From positions 171,884,325-171,948,324 of the forward strand of contig NC_133536.1 of NCBI RefSeq assembly GCF_048544455.1: DNA of 64,000 nucleotides. The letters run 5' to 3'. The notes below the pieces were generated by a model. That model made no database searches. It was not told the DNA's origin and saw only the letters and a list, made by a program, of their open reading frames with translations. Shown piece after piece: positions 25,449-37,849 of the stretch (its first letter is position 1; each line of letters opens with the position of its first letter). Origin of the DNA: Silene latifolia. Taxonomy: Eukaryota > Streptophyta > Magnoliopsida > Caryophyllales > Caryophyllaceae. The position numbers and the translations under genes are program-made.

Positions 25449-26334
25449 GTAATAAGATCAAATGAGTCCTCCTATTACATGTGAGTCCATAAGTCCCATT
25501 ATGGGCCATTGGATCTTGGAAATGGAGGGCTAAGATGAGAAGAAAAAAAATTAAGGTTAATGATCTAATTTTGCCATCTTCCTCTAATTTTTTCATTAAC
25601 TACATTAATCCTCCTCATCTTTCATTCATCATCTCATTATCACATCTCCTCATTCTCTCTCTATATCCCACTTCTCCATATTCTCTCCAAAAAAAAACCA
25701 AGAAAAAAAAAACCAAAAAACCAAACAAATAAAAAACCCAAAAAATCCAAATAAATCATTTACTCATCTATTCCTCATTCACCATCCACCTACCACCACC
25801 CACCGGAAGCCACCATTGTTGCCAACCGCCACCACCACCGCCACCACCACCACCGCCGCCGCCACGAAGTCAATTTTTTTTTAACTTGATTTTTTAGTTT
25901 TAATCTTGGTGTTGTTTTTATTTCTTTGTTGTTTTTATTTCTCAAATATCGTCTTGCTATATAATATTGTTTCAAATTTGTGAGTTTTTTATTTTAATCT
26001 TAGATCTACTAAAATAGATCAATTTTCATTGACCGTTTTTTTTTCATTTCCGTTTTTTTTTTCAATTTTGATGTTTTGGTCTTTTTTTCCGGTTATTGGC
26101 ATTCTTACAAATTATAGTTTGATTTTAGTACCAAATATATTAATTATGAAATCTCATTGTTTACTTTTTTTTCACTAGATCTTTGAGTTGTTTTACCATT
26201 TTTCAGATTTGATTTTTCAAATCTCATTTTTTACTTTTTTGTTGTTGATATCGCTTTGTTAATATCCGTCTTATTATATATATTTGCCAATTTTCGTATT
26301 TAAAATTTTGTCTTGGTATTGTGTGATTTAGGAT
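25449..26334 (+). other. E4 left terminal region, no gene seen
   Basis: After the terminal repeats the sequence is pyrimidine-rich leader-like text, with A-rich runs around 25690-25745 and a short CCACCACCGCCGCC stretch at 25790-25865, then AT-rich DNA. It looks like a promoter plus 5' leader without an attached coding region, similar in style to the ends of E3 and E7. Confidence 0.4.
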
Positions 26335-27331
26335 CTATTAAAATTATTTTTTCTGTTAAAATTACACTTTTTCCGTTAAAATTACACTTTTTTTGGTTGG
26401 AATTAAACTTTTTCTGTTAAAATTACATTTTTCTGTTAAAATTACACTTTTTTCCGTTAAAATTACACTTTTCTCGGTTGGAATTACATTTTTTCTGTTA
26501 AAATTACATTTTTCTGTTAAAATTATACTTTTTTCGGTTAAAATTACACTTTTTTCTGTTAAAATTACACTATTTTCTTTTAAAATTACACTTGTCTTCA
26601 TTAAAGTTACATTTATCTCTATTATTAAAGTTACACTTATCTCTACTAAGGTTACCCTCTCAATGACTAAAATACGCTTTTGGACTAATGCTAGACCAAT
26701 TTGGACTGAAGTTACACAAATTTGGACTAAAATTACATAATTTGGACTAACTAATGGAGTTATTTGTAATTTACACAATTTGGACTAAAGATACACAAAT
26801 TTGGAATATAGTTATACAATTTGGACTAAAATTACACTTTTGTAAACTAAAGTTACACATTTGTGGACTAAAATTACACTTTTTTGTACTAAAATTACAC
26901 TTTTATGGACTAAACTTACACTCATAAAATGATAAAAGATATTCACTATCAATGTACTAAAGTTACATTTTAGTGGACAATGATTGAAATTGCACATTAT
27001 CAATGAGTCAAAATAAATGAATAGTGTAATTTTTAGTCCAAATTTAGTCGTAAATAGTGTAATTTTTAGTCCAAATTTAGTCGTAAATAGTGTATTTTTA
27101 GTCCAAATTATGTAATTTCAGTCCAAATTTGTGTAATTTTAGTCCAAAATTGTGTAATTTTAGTCCAAATTTTGTAACTTTAGTCCAAATTGTATAACTT
27201 TAGTCCAATTTTTACCTTTAGTCCAAAGTGTATTTTTAGTCCAAATTATGTAATTTCAGTCCAAATTTTGTATTATCAGTCCAAAATTGTGTAATTTTAG
27301 TCCAAATTGTGTAATTTTAGTCCAAATTTGT
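26335..27331 (+). repeat. Short-motif array of E4 (GTTAAAATTACACTTTT / TTAGTCCAAATTGTG)
   Basis: From 26335 the word CTGTTAAAATTACACTTTT recurs about every 18-30 bp, shifting to TTTGGACTAAAATTACAC. From about 27005 the same words run in the opposite direction (GTGTAATTTTTAGTCCAAA). Open frames in it only translate the repeat. Confidence 0.9.
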
Positions 27332-27336
27332 ATAAC
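27332..27336 (+). other. Target-site duplication ATAAC, left of element I
   Basis: ATAAC directly before the TGTTAGACC start of the left LTR is repeated at 32859-32863 after the right LTR. This defines element I as a single integration. Confidence 0.9.
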
Positions 27337-28185
27337 TGTTAGACCTGGAATTTCGCACTACTAACAGGATGGAATTCTACCCTGGCCTGACGATCAGGGC
27401 AGGTCCGTCAGGGTAGTTCAAGTTTGGCACCAGCCGATGAGCCTAGACTCCCGCGTCATCTTCAGGATCAAGTTCAACCCTGGCCTGACAATCAGGGTGT
27501 CAGGACGTCAAGCCATCAGGGTGTCAGGACGTCAAGCCATCAGGGTGTCAGGACGTCAGGCTATCAGGGTATCAGGAGACAGGCGCCAGGCCGGAGAGGA
27601 CAATGGTCAAGTGTAAGGTCAACATTTGACCAAGTCAAAGACAATTATATAGGATTATTACCACATTAATATGGTAATTAAGAGCATATTGATGATGAAG
27701 ATTCTGTCATAAATAAGGAGCATTAATAGACATTAATGCGCAATAAAGACAGCAATTAAGGAGAAATATTCAGCATTAAGTACAAAGATTTGGCAGCCAT
27801 TCAGCCTGCCTATATAAGGAGCATTTGAAGATCATTTGGGAAGACAAGACAAGACAAGACATACTCAAACATATACAATACGCACTACAAGATTACAAGC
27901 CACACAACACTTAGAGAAATATTACAAACATTGTCATTATCATACTTATATTCTCCCAATTACATAGTGAAATCTTCTCCTGGCTTGGTGCCCGTGGTTT
28001 TTTCCCATTCAAGGGTTTTCCACGTACAAATTCCTTTGTCTTATTATTTACTATATTTTCATTGCTTTTTATCAACCCTGCCTAGGCATGATCACGATAA
28101 TATCGAAACAGAATAATACTAGTTAACCCCCATACTATTTTACCCTGGACATATTTCCAGCCTTGCGTAAAATATGGACAAAACA
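27337..28185 (+). repeat. 5' LTR of element I
   Basis: It starts TGTTAGACCTGG and ends GGACAAAACA. It contains three copies of a 24-bp unit with CAGGGTGTCAGGACGTCA around 27490-27576; the 3' LTR has two, which accounts for the 24-bp length difference. A TATATAAGGAGCATTTG promoter-like box lies near 27812. Confidence 0.92.
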
Positions 28186-28186
28186 A

Positions 28187-28210
28187 TTGGCACCGTCTGT
28201 GGGGAAACTA
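28187..28210 (+). other. Primer-binding site of element I
   Basis: TTGGCACCGTCTGTGGGGAAA follows one base after the LTR end, the TTGGCRCCGTCTGTGGGG type common in plant gypsy elements. Confidence 0.8.
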
Positions 28211-29690
28211 GTTTATTAATCCTACAAAAATGTTCGCAAGATTTTTTCTTGTCACGAGTTTGAGAGCCTTGAGAAAAATTGGTACAATGATTTTTTATAA
28301 CCCTCGTTTGGAATGAAGAAGTGCTAGATCCGACGGAAATATTACTAAAACAAGTCAAAAGTCCTTCCAACGATCATAAGTGTTACAACCTCCGGTGTTG
28401 CCTAAGGAGAATTCAGGGGCATATTTGTCACCAAAGAAATTCAAAGATAAGTTTTTCCTATACCTAATACATGTTTTGCAAAGTATAAGAAATATATCTT
28501 AAACTTTTGGTACTTGCTTTTATTCTACGGTGAATTTTCCTAATTATAATAATTTAATGTTTTTAGGAAATGTAGCCTTAAACTTCAAAGAATTCGAGCC
28601 TGGCTGGAAAACTTAGTCCTGACCGGAACAGGCTTCAAAGTCAGTTATGAATAGTATCAGTGCAGGCCCGATCATCATTTCAAGCCTGAATATTCAGTTC
28701 AACCCAGAACGGTTATACCAAAGCCAGATTATTCTTAAGATCTGATCAGGACAGGTCAGCCTTTTCAAGGCAGGGAATGCTAGCCTGATTACCTGTAAGA
28801 TTTGATCAGGTAAGGTAAGTCCTTCTACCGCCAAAGCGCAAAAATGAATCATAAAGGTATTCAAGTATTCCTGCAATGGTAAGTTGTTATTCTTTGCATA
28901 ACTTGTAAATAAATATGTCATCATACCACATATTGCAAGGTAGATACGAATCAAATACTTTTTAAGTGACCATGTTACATATGATAGTTTTTGGGCTGTC
29001 CTGATATGCCAGGGTTAGCCAAGCTTAGCCTGACCTGACTGACTTTTTGAAGGGTGAATTAACCTGTCATAAGTAGCCTGTCCTGATATGCTTAGATCTA
29101 TTATCATGCTATCGTAATGAATCCTCACATGATTACTTATTAGCTTTTCATTATTATATATCAAACATGTCTAACATGAGATTAGAACCTTTGATCAATA
29201 GAAGTTTTAATATTAACATGTTATACACGTTACACAACATGAACGTTTGGAGACATAATCTATCATGGCCTGCTAGTTAACATGATTGTGATTTATAATT
29301 CATGTGTATCATTTATAAGCTACTTGTGATATCCTTGTAAGATATTTCGGTCCTGCAAAGTGCAACTTTATGTGACATGCGGTAAGTTTTTGAGTTACAT
29401 GTGACCAAAGGAGACATAACCGTCAGCCTTGAACGGATTCAAGCAATACTGGAGTTCCAAATTACCAAAACCTGTCAGGGGCATCCAAAATTGACAGGGT
29501 GGATTCTGACCTGAACAAAAATCAGCCCTGGACTATTATTTTGAAACCTTAAAGCCTTCCGAGTCAGGTAAGTTTCGCACCTAGCAATTACAGTACCCAG
29601 TATAGCCCTGCATGAGTACCCTGACATGCATGTCCTAATAAGATCTCACTCCCCTGATTCTGTCAGGCCTGAATTAGTAAGTTTCTAAAA
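28211..29690 (+). other. Non-coding interior of element I
   Basis: No gag, protease or RT motif could be read in any frame. The text is AT-rich with many CCTGAC and CAGGCCTG words typical of this family. A (TA)12 run at 29690-29713 precedes the integrase remnant. Confidence 0.5.
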
Positions 29691-29713
29691 TATATATATA
29701 TATATATATATAT

Positions 29714-29920
29714 TGCCAGCCTGGCCAAACTCCTTATTCATCGGTTTATGGTTGTGAAGAAGCTATCCCTGCTCAAATCCATGTAAATATGGTTCGAATA
29801 TCTTTGAAGCAAATATCAGCCTGACCCTAATAGATTGAAGAATCTTACATGCCACAAACACTGCAAGAAGACATGATTCTAATATCTTGGAATGTCATCC
29901 ACCTAAAAGCACAATCATAC
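29714..29920 (+). pseudogene. Integrase C-terminal remnant of element I
   Basis: Two pieces are readable. CQPGQTPYSSVYGCEEAIPA with QIHV (29714-29824) matches TCQTPYSLVYGCEVVIPAEI in the integrase of element F. PQTLQEDMILISWNVIHLKA (29849-29917) matches the F tail YRLQTLEGEMILRSWNVAHLK. The middle is deleted, so only scars of pol remain. Confidence 0.8.
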
Positions 29921-29929
29921 TTGTGGTAA

Positions 29930-30900
29930 TATCTGCCCTGCATGTTCTAGGTAAAAAATTACAAACTTATTTCATCTGAATGTGTGCTATGTCGTGCCTT
30001 TCCTGAACATGTTACGTGACAATGTGCATTCTCTTCCTGCCTACGTGTTTGCATTTCACATGCTGGATGTTCTAACCAAATTTGTTTTACTTGAATCCTG
30101 AACAATTATACATGATAAATGTTTATATGCATAAATATTCAGGATTGAGGGCTACTCTACTATACATTTCTGAAACAAAATTTTGCACTTAATTGTGGCT
30201 AACGAGTTGGTAACCGCCACTAGATACAGTAAAGAGTCAGGACCAATCAGGCATGAAATAATTGCCTGACCTGGCTAGGTTTACTGCCACTTATTACAAT
30301 CGGCTGGACGCAACAAGACAGGTGAAATGGTGTTTTATCCCCACCATCAGTCTAAATGCCCTCTTGACAGGCCGAATACCAAGCCCTCCAGCTAGGCAGG
30401 GGACATAAGCCCTCCTGACAGGCCGGTTTTCCCACCCCTTCAACCATTATGGCAAAAACCATACATGGTTGAATTACTCACGATAGCTCAAATGACGGGA
30501 CAAGTTCAAAAATGTCTTACAGGTTAACAAAGTAAAGATTGTGATAGGTCCACAGGACTGGAAAAACAAAGTTCACAGGTTTGAAGAAAACATGTTAACA
30601 GGTTTGAAGAAAACAGGTTAACAGGTTTGACAGGTTAACAAGTTTAAAGAATGACATGATTGAACAAAGCAAGCCTAAAAGATGAAGTTTATATCATTAA
30701 TAAAACCCTTACCCTCTGGGGCAAAGGTAGCAAAATGTATATCCATCCTATCAGGGATAATCTCCCTGACTAGGACCAACAAAATATAAAATTTTCTTTA
30801 CAAGGACATTCCCCCGGGGAAAATGTACAAAATGATTAATTATTCTACCAAGGACGTTCTCCTTGGTTGGACAAAATACCATTGATTGACATTTCTGCGA
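29930..30900 (+). other. 3' non-coding region of element I shared with element F
   Basis: No coding frame is supported. The block GGCCGAATACCAAGCCCTCC and GGACATAAGCCCTCCTGACA (30370-30415) corresponds to inverted-orientation text at 62840-62890 in F. Short direct repeats such as ACAGGTTTGAAGAAAACATG occur at 30575-30650. Confidence 0.55.
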
Positions 30901-31746
30901 ATGACATCCCTCTTGTCAGGGCTAGATACTAACACCGATCAGAAATTATTCCTCGCCTGACCGAGCGCCATAATTCCTCTTTCTCAAGAAACATACTAGC
31001 CTTCATCAGCTCAGAATACTTTTTCAATATAATCCTTGTCTTACCCTGCCTTGTCGCAGCAATGAACATTGACACAAAACACTCCGCGAATACACTTGAT
31101 AAAAAAGCAAACATTACTGATTCATATGGTGGGGCAAAGATAAGCCAGGTCAACTGTACGTAGGCTACATGACTGAATCATACGTACAGGGTAACATAAT
31201 GAATATACCAAGTAGGAATGGCAGGGGCATCAGTCAGATCAATTAGCTTATCAAGATCAGCTCCATTACTGAAGACAGGCCAACCACCTGTGAACTTTCC
31301 TGCTTTCCTTTGTACTAACAGAATTTGTGCAGGGCAAACAAAAAATCGAAGGGTACTCACCACCAACGCATGCATCGAAATTAAGATACGCCGGTCGGGC
31401 CCAACTAAGTTGGCCCCGATACATATGACCATCCACCCAAATGGGAGAATTTTCGGGAATCCATACGCCGAATCGGCGGGAATGATCCCTTCATCCTTCA
31501 AAATTTTCTCAAACTTAGGTTTGAGACGATTGAGGAAAAAGTGTTGTTCATCGAGAACCTTCATCGGCTCAAATTTTTGTAGAAGATGGTGACATTATCA
31601 ACAGCTAGAGCAGGGGATGCATCCCCAAAAGCGATGGGTTGATTTCCATAAGATTCAGGCTTATTTTCAGAAATATTTTCAGAGTTTGAGACGAATGGTG
31701 TGCCAAGAGTAACAACAACCCTGGTTGATTATCTTTTTACAACCAT
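30900..31746 (-). pseudogene. Antisense gene of element I (same family as the antisense gene in F)
   Basis: The ATG at 31746-31744 starts MVVKR, then in shifted frame TLGTPFVSNSENISENKPE, resembling MVAKK and PGTPFVSNPKE in F. Further on, KPKFEKILKDEGIIPADS matches KPEFEKVLEG and NPADS in F, and NFDACVG|GTGAGTACC at about 31360 matches NYDACVG|GTGAGTACC in F exactly at a splice donor. A stop and frame changes show it is dead. The function is unrecognised; it lies antisense to the retrotransposon, between pol and the 3' LTR. Confidence 0.6.
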
Positions 31747-32009
31747 GGTTAGTTTTTTCTGGTAATTTCAAGGAAAGGAGACGAAGGTTGAAGACAAAGA
31801 TCAAAGAAAGATTGGGAGAATTATAGAGGAATTGATCAAGTTTTGGTGGATAATAAAGCATGAAGTGAAGAAATTATTTATAGACTGTAAAGTTTGGGAT
31901 TTACTGCAACTAGCCGTTTTCTTAATGATGAACCACGCTGAATCGTCCTGAAGAAGTCGTCTAAAGATGAAAAGAGAAGGTTATCTCCTTATTTCTGGCC
32001 TGACCCAGC

Positions 32010-32033
32010 GATAATAAGGAGATAAGGGGCAAT
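32010..32033 (+). other. Polypurine tract of element I
   Basis: AATAAGGAGATAAGGGGCAAT directly precedes the 3' LTR start TGTTAGACC. It is the usual plus-strand primer site. The same tract sits beside the LTR of element F. Confidence 0.8.
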
Positions 32034-32858
32034 TGTTAGACCTGGAATTACGCACTACTGACAGGATGGAATTCTACCCTGGCCTGACGATCAGGGCAGG
32101 TCCGTCAGGGTAGTCCAAGTTTGGCACCAGCCGATGAGCCTAGACTCCCGCGTCATCTTCAGGATCAAGTTCAACCCTGGCCTGACAATCAGGGTGTCAG
32201 GACGTCAAGCCATCAGGGTGTCAGGACGTCAGGCTATCAGGGTATCAGGAGACAGGAGCCAGGCCGGAGAGGACAACGGTCAAGTGTAAGGTCAATATTT
32301 GACCAAGTCAAAGACAATTATATAGGATTATTACCACATTAATAGGGTAATTAAGAGCATATTGATGATGAATATTCAGTCATAAATAAGGAACATTAAT
32401 AGGCATTAATGCGCAATAAAGACAACAATTAAGGAGGAATATTCAGCATTAAGTACAAAGATTTGGCAACCATTCAGCCTGCCTATATAAGAAGCATTTG
32501 AGGATCATTTGGGAAGACAAGACAAGAAAAGACATACTCCAACATATACAACACGCACTACAAGATTACAAGCCACACAACACTTAGAGAAATATTACAA
32601 ACATTGTCATTATCATACTTATATTCTCCCAATTACATAGTGAAATCCTCTCCTGGCTTGGTGCCCGTGGTTTTTTCCCATTCAAGGGTTTTCCACGTAC
32701 AAATTCCTTTGTCTTATTATTTTCTTTATTTGCATTGCTTTTTATCAACCCTGCCTAGGCATGATCACGATAATATCGAAACAGGATAATACTAGTTAAC
32801 CCCCATACTATTTTACCCTGGTCATATTTCCAGCCTTGCGTAAAATATGGACAAAACA
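32034..32858 (+). repeat. 3' LTR of element I
   Basis: It starts TGTTAGACCTGGAATTACGC and ends GGACAAAACA. It is very similar to the 5' LTR apart from scattered substitutions and one fewer 24-bp unit near 32195-32245. It is followed by the ATAAC duplication at 32859-32863. Confidence 0.92.
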
Positions 32859-33411
32859 ATAACTTTAGTCCAATTGTATAAATTACTAATAACTCCATTA
32901 GTTAGTCCAAATTATCCAAATTTAGTGCATTGAAAATATAACTTTAGTCCATTGAGAATGTAATTTGAGTCCGATAAGTGTGGAACTTTAGTAGAGATAA
33001 GTGTAATTTAGCTAACAAAAGTGTAATTGTAACAGACAAAAGTGCAATTGTAACAAACAAAAGTATAATTTTAACAGACAAAAGTGTAATTTTAAGCAAC
33101 AAAAGTGTAATTTTAGTTACAAAAGTGAAATTGTAAGATTTAAAGTGTAAATCAGTAGCTAACAAAAGTTTAATTTTAACAGAAGAAAGTGTAATTTTAG
33201 CAGAAAAGAAGTGTAATTTTAACAGAAAAAAAGGTAATTTTAATTTTAACAGAAAAAAAGGTAATTTTAATAGAAAAAAGTGTAATTTTAACAGAAAAGA
33301 AGTGTAATTTTAACGGAAAAAAAATGTAATTTTCATAGAAAAAAGTGTAATTTTAATAATAAAAAAAGTGTAATTTTAACCCAAAAAAGTGTAATTTTAA
33401 CAGAAATAAGA

Positions 33412-33560
<149 letters not shown>

Positions 33561-33599
33561 AATGGGATCTTGTGAGTTTGGTTTCTTATGGTGAGTTTG

Positions 33600-34190
33600 T
33601 GCTCACACTCTTATTGTATTGTTATTCTTAAGTTCTTATGTTTTTCTCTAATTTTCTCATTATGTTACCTTTTTTTCTTTTTCTTTTTGTACCACTTATT
33701 TTTCTGGTGTTACTCTGAATTTTTTTTACTTTGATTTTTTTTACTCTTTTTTTACCTCGTGTTATTATGTTGTCATTGTGCTTTTTTTTTACTTTGATTT
33801 TTTTTTTCTCTTTTTTTTTTTACCACGTGTTATTGTGCTGTTATTGTTATTCTGGTGTTATTGTGATGTTATTCCGGTGTCACTTAGATTTTTTTTACTA
33901 CGTTGATTTTTTTTGTTTTTTTTTACCACATGTTATTATGTTGTTATTCTGGTGGTATTGTTATTCTGGTGTTATTGTGATGTTATTCCGATGTCATTTT
34001 GATTTTTTTTTACTACTTTGATTTTTTTACTCTTTTTCTTTACCACGTGTTATTGTGCTGTTATTCTGGTGTTATTGTGATGTTATTCTGGTGTCACTTT
34101 GATATTTTTACTCTTTTTTTCCCGTGTTATTGTGCTGTTATTGTAGTGTTATCCGTGTGTTATTGGAGTATTATTCTGGAATATTCAATT
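33600..34190 (+). repeat. Short-motif array of E5 (GTGTTATTGTGATGTTATTC)
   Basis: The words TGTTATTGTGCTGTTATT and CTGGTGTTATTGTGATG alternate with T-rich runs (TACTTTGATTTTTTTTA) for about 600 bp. Open frames here are hydrophobic by composition only. Confidence 0.85.
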
Positions 34191-34199
34191 CACCAAAAT

Positions 34200-35290
34200 T
34201 GCTGGGAGTGTACAGTTTAGATAAGTATATGATGATTGATGAAGATATGGTCAAAGAGGTTAGCAAACTTAGTAATAAAAGTGGAAAAAGGCAGTGAAGT
34301 TGCATGTCTCCTCCATGCTACCAAAGTGAATGCCTTTTCTTTTGGAAATCATGTCATTTAGTCAAGGCTGTAGGTTTGACCAGTCAGCTATATTAAAGGG
34401 GGGTTTCAAATCCTGTCATCTCCTAAGTTTGGGTTTAAGATAAGGTGGTCATCATCTACAAAATCACTTCTTTACTTACTACTGCTGACCTGCTGTATGC
34501 TTTTCCCAAATTGCAGACTCCTTGCTTCCTCTGTTTTCCCTACAATTCCCGTCCAACATTTTCAATAGTAAATGGCAGTAGTTCACTAAAGTATCATGGT
34601 CAACCATCAAAGGTCAACCCTGACCTTGAAAATTCAATTCACCAAAAAACATTACCATCTACTTTCATTGCCATCTTCTTCTACCACTGTCATTACCACT
34701 CATCACCATTAATCAACCCGAGTCCACCACCTCGGCAACCAATTTAGCATCATAGCTGCTCCGAACAACATAAACCAAGCCTATACACTCAGCTCTGTTC
34801 ATTCATTGGCGAACCACCGCCTCACTACTAACACGAGCTGCAGCAACCACCAGCCGTGCATTACTGGCGGCGCTGATCAACTCTACCGACATTCCTTATT
34901 CCAAGCTTTTCACCACCGATCTTCTCCGGTCAGTTTATTATCATCTCCATCGAAGTGTTGACGGTGGTTCTGATGGTGGATCTGTGGCGGGTAATGTCGG
35001 AATATTTGGTGTCAACGGCGATGGAAGTGGTGGTGAGTGAGGAGAGTGGGAGGAGATTGGAAGCCATTGATGAAGGTTTGAAGATAGAGAAAAAAATTGA
35101 TTTGAAGATTTTTGTGTTTTTTAGGGTAAATGTGATTCAGATTAGTGAAGAGTGATTAAATTATGGAGAGAGAAACCGTTTATTTGATCTGATACGTTTT
35201 GGCTTCGGAATTGTGTTTATTTTATTTTATTTTTAACATTATGCTAAATCTCAGCCCTTCATTTTTGTTTATCTAATGGCTGAAATTTGT
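34200..35290. other. E5 interior, no recognisable gene
   Basis: Mixed-composition sequence with short open stretches (for example 34445-34747 and 34955-35155) that match nothing I know. It might be a captured host fragment. Confidence 0.35.
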
Positions 35291-35335
35291 GAGCACAAAC
35301 TCACCATAAGAACCAAACTCACGAGATGCCGCCTA

Positions 35336-35915
<580 letters not shown>

Positions 35916-36480
35916 GCTTCGCCTGACATCAAGCTCTTCTGCCGGAGTTTTGCCGGATGTCGAAGCTCTCCCGTTCTCTTCCTCTTTCATTACCCCTTTT
36001 CAACGATCATCCTCCATCACACAATTGTCGCGGGAGATCGAGTGCCACTTCGCCGTCAGCCCAACCACGCCACCGCGCAACATTATCATCGCTGCTCTTC
36101 AAATATTTTATATATTTTTTTATATGTTTGTGATCTTAATGGTAGATCTGCTTTAAACAAAGTAAAATTGCGAAAAGATAATGGTTATATTGGACAAATC
36201 GGAAATGTTAGTGTCAAAAAATGTCTTTGATTGCGCAATATAATTCTAATGGTGGTCAGGTAAGTGGCGTTTGTCGATGCCGGAGTTCTACCGAGATAGG
36301 GAGACGTCTGAATATCCTAGATGTTCACTTACGTCGCCGGCGAGGGTCTGGGGTACCGCCGTTGCTGTTATCAGAAGGTGACCGGAGTGGGTAGTAGTCG
36401 CTGTCTGAGGTGGCCGGTTATATCACCGATGTAGGTTTAAGTTCCCCATCCCATCCGTTGTTGCGGAATGAGTTAACCTG

Positions 36481-36720
36481 AGAATTATTGAGGAATGGGT
36501 ACTTGATTCGCTGGTGAAGACAAGGCAAAGTCGAATCTTAATGATACTATGGAACATATGGAATGAGCGGAATGCGATATTTCATGGGAGTCAACCAAAC
36601 TTAGGGAAGGGAACATATGGTCGTTATTCGTGACCATATGGAGAATGTTGGACGTGCTGGAGTGCAACAAGTGAAGTATTTAGAAACCCAGGCGGTGGAT
36701 GCGTTATTCGTCACCGCAAC
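36481..36720 (+). pseudogene. Possible non-LTR retrotransposon fragment (region before RNase H) in E6
   Basis: The reading EEWVLDSLVKTRQSRILMIL with WNIWNERNAIFHGSQPN fits the ILW-IWNERN signature found after the reverse transcriptase in plant LINE-type and RNase-H-like proteins. It is followed by about 40 more residues in a shifted frame (HMENVGRAGVQQVKYLETQA). Too short to be functional; probably a captured scrap. Confidence 0.4.
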
Positions 36721-37079
36721 TTACTTCATTGTGGTGATGTTAGTGTCGCCACTGCTGCTGGTGGATGCGTGAAGTAGTGGTGGTGGCGATGGTCGTGGCG
36801 AGGCGGCAGGCGGTCGTACTTCTTGTTGAGCGGTGGATACATTTGATAGGGTGTTGGTCTGCTGGATACATTTATGTGTATTGTATATACACAATTCGAG
36901 CTTGCAATTCACCCAATAGAGATTATCATACGATTAATTGATTTAAATTTAGTAGTATTTTTGTTGTAGAAAAGGTCAGATTTTAAGAAATTGCTGATAT
37001 TTCGATAAATTTTTATGACGATGATTCAAGTCAGTCAATCCTATTACGGAGCTAAAGCTTTGTTGGGAGTTGAGTTTTC

Positions 37080-37300
37080 GTTGTAGTCAAGTTAGATACA
37101 CTCTTTGACCTTCCTCGCTACACTCCTCTAACAAGCTACATACATTATTTTACCTTCCTAAATACATTCATTTACATTGCTAGATACACATGTCAAACAA
37201 GCTAGATACACTCTTTTACCTTCCCGATACACTTATTTACCTTACTAGATACACATCTATAGCAAGCTAGATACATTTCTTTACCTTGTTAGATACACAC
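37080..37300 (+). repeat. Short-motif array of E6 (TAGATACACTCNTTTACCTT)
   Basis: The phrase CTAGATACA followed by CTTTTACCTTCC-like text recurs about every 30 bp in this stretch. GATACAC words also occur near the right end (39440-39560, GTATCCAGTAGTAATACC). It corresponds in style to the arrays in the other elements. Confidence 0.7.
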
Positions 37301-37489
37301 AGCTTCCCTCTGTGAGGTTTTACAACCTTGCTGACAGGATCCTTGGAATCTATTGCTAATAAGGTGACTCTTCTTGGTGAAGATCCCTGGAGCACATACT
37401 CCGTTGTCTGTAGAATCCTTTGGTGGGGTTTGGTTTTTATCTGGATTTTGCTTTCAACATCGTATTATCATTTTCAGGCTTTACAAAGC

Positions 37490-37640
37490 TTCATTGAGTG
37501 ATGAACTGCTCTCCTTCGTCAGGCAAGTTGCAGAATCGGTCCAGAGCAGCATCAGAAAATAACTCATCATCACCACCAAATTTCGGCTCATTTTCATACG
37601 AAGTTAAGCCTCCCATAGAGCCAATGTTGTACAATAAAAT
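37490..37640 (-). pseudogene. Possible C-terminal exon of the captured NAC-type gene
   Basis: The minus reading SMGGLTSYENEPKFGGDDEL, FSDAALDRFCNLPDEGEQ then a stop is acidic, like the C-terminal activation region of NAC proteins. It lies downstream of the other NAC pieces on the same strand. Assignment by position and composition only. Confidence 0.35.
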
Positions 37641-37849
37641 AAACCATCAGAGTTCATTCACAATCATGTTTGAGAACTTTTCAGCGATCCTATTCATTAA
37701 CTAGAAATTTTCATTGATCTTTGCATTCAGAGCTCAATATTTACTATTATTTGCTAGGATAACAAAAATACAAAATTCAGAACCTATCAATTCGTCAAGT
37801 ACTTCAAGGTAAACTGTTTTTAATTGTGTAGTTATCTTTTCCGATTAGT

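Larger units (their letters stand above)
27337..32858 (+). mobile_element. Element I: internally deleted Ty3/gypsy LTR retrotransposon inside E4
   Basis: Two direct LTRs (849 and 825 bp), a PBS, a polypurine tract and a 5-bp ATAAC duplication are all visible. The 3.8-kb interior lacks gag, protease and RT and retains only an integrase C-terminal remnant and a minus-strand gene also present in element F. Matches to F (the CCTGTCAGG-rich block near 30310-30440 versus 62815-62950, and the integrase tail) show the same family. It is a non-autonomous deletion derivative. Confidence 0.88.

Noticed and set aside
26362..26778. Open frames with repeating VILTEKS-like peptide
   Set aside because: Pure translation of the E4 word array, with no start context or conserved motif.
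33731..34220. Hydrophobic open frames suggesting membrane proteins
   Set aside because: Composition effect of the T-rich GTGTTATTGTG array in E5.
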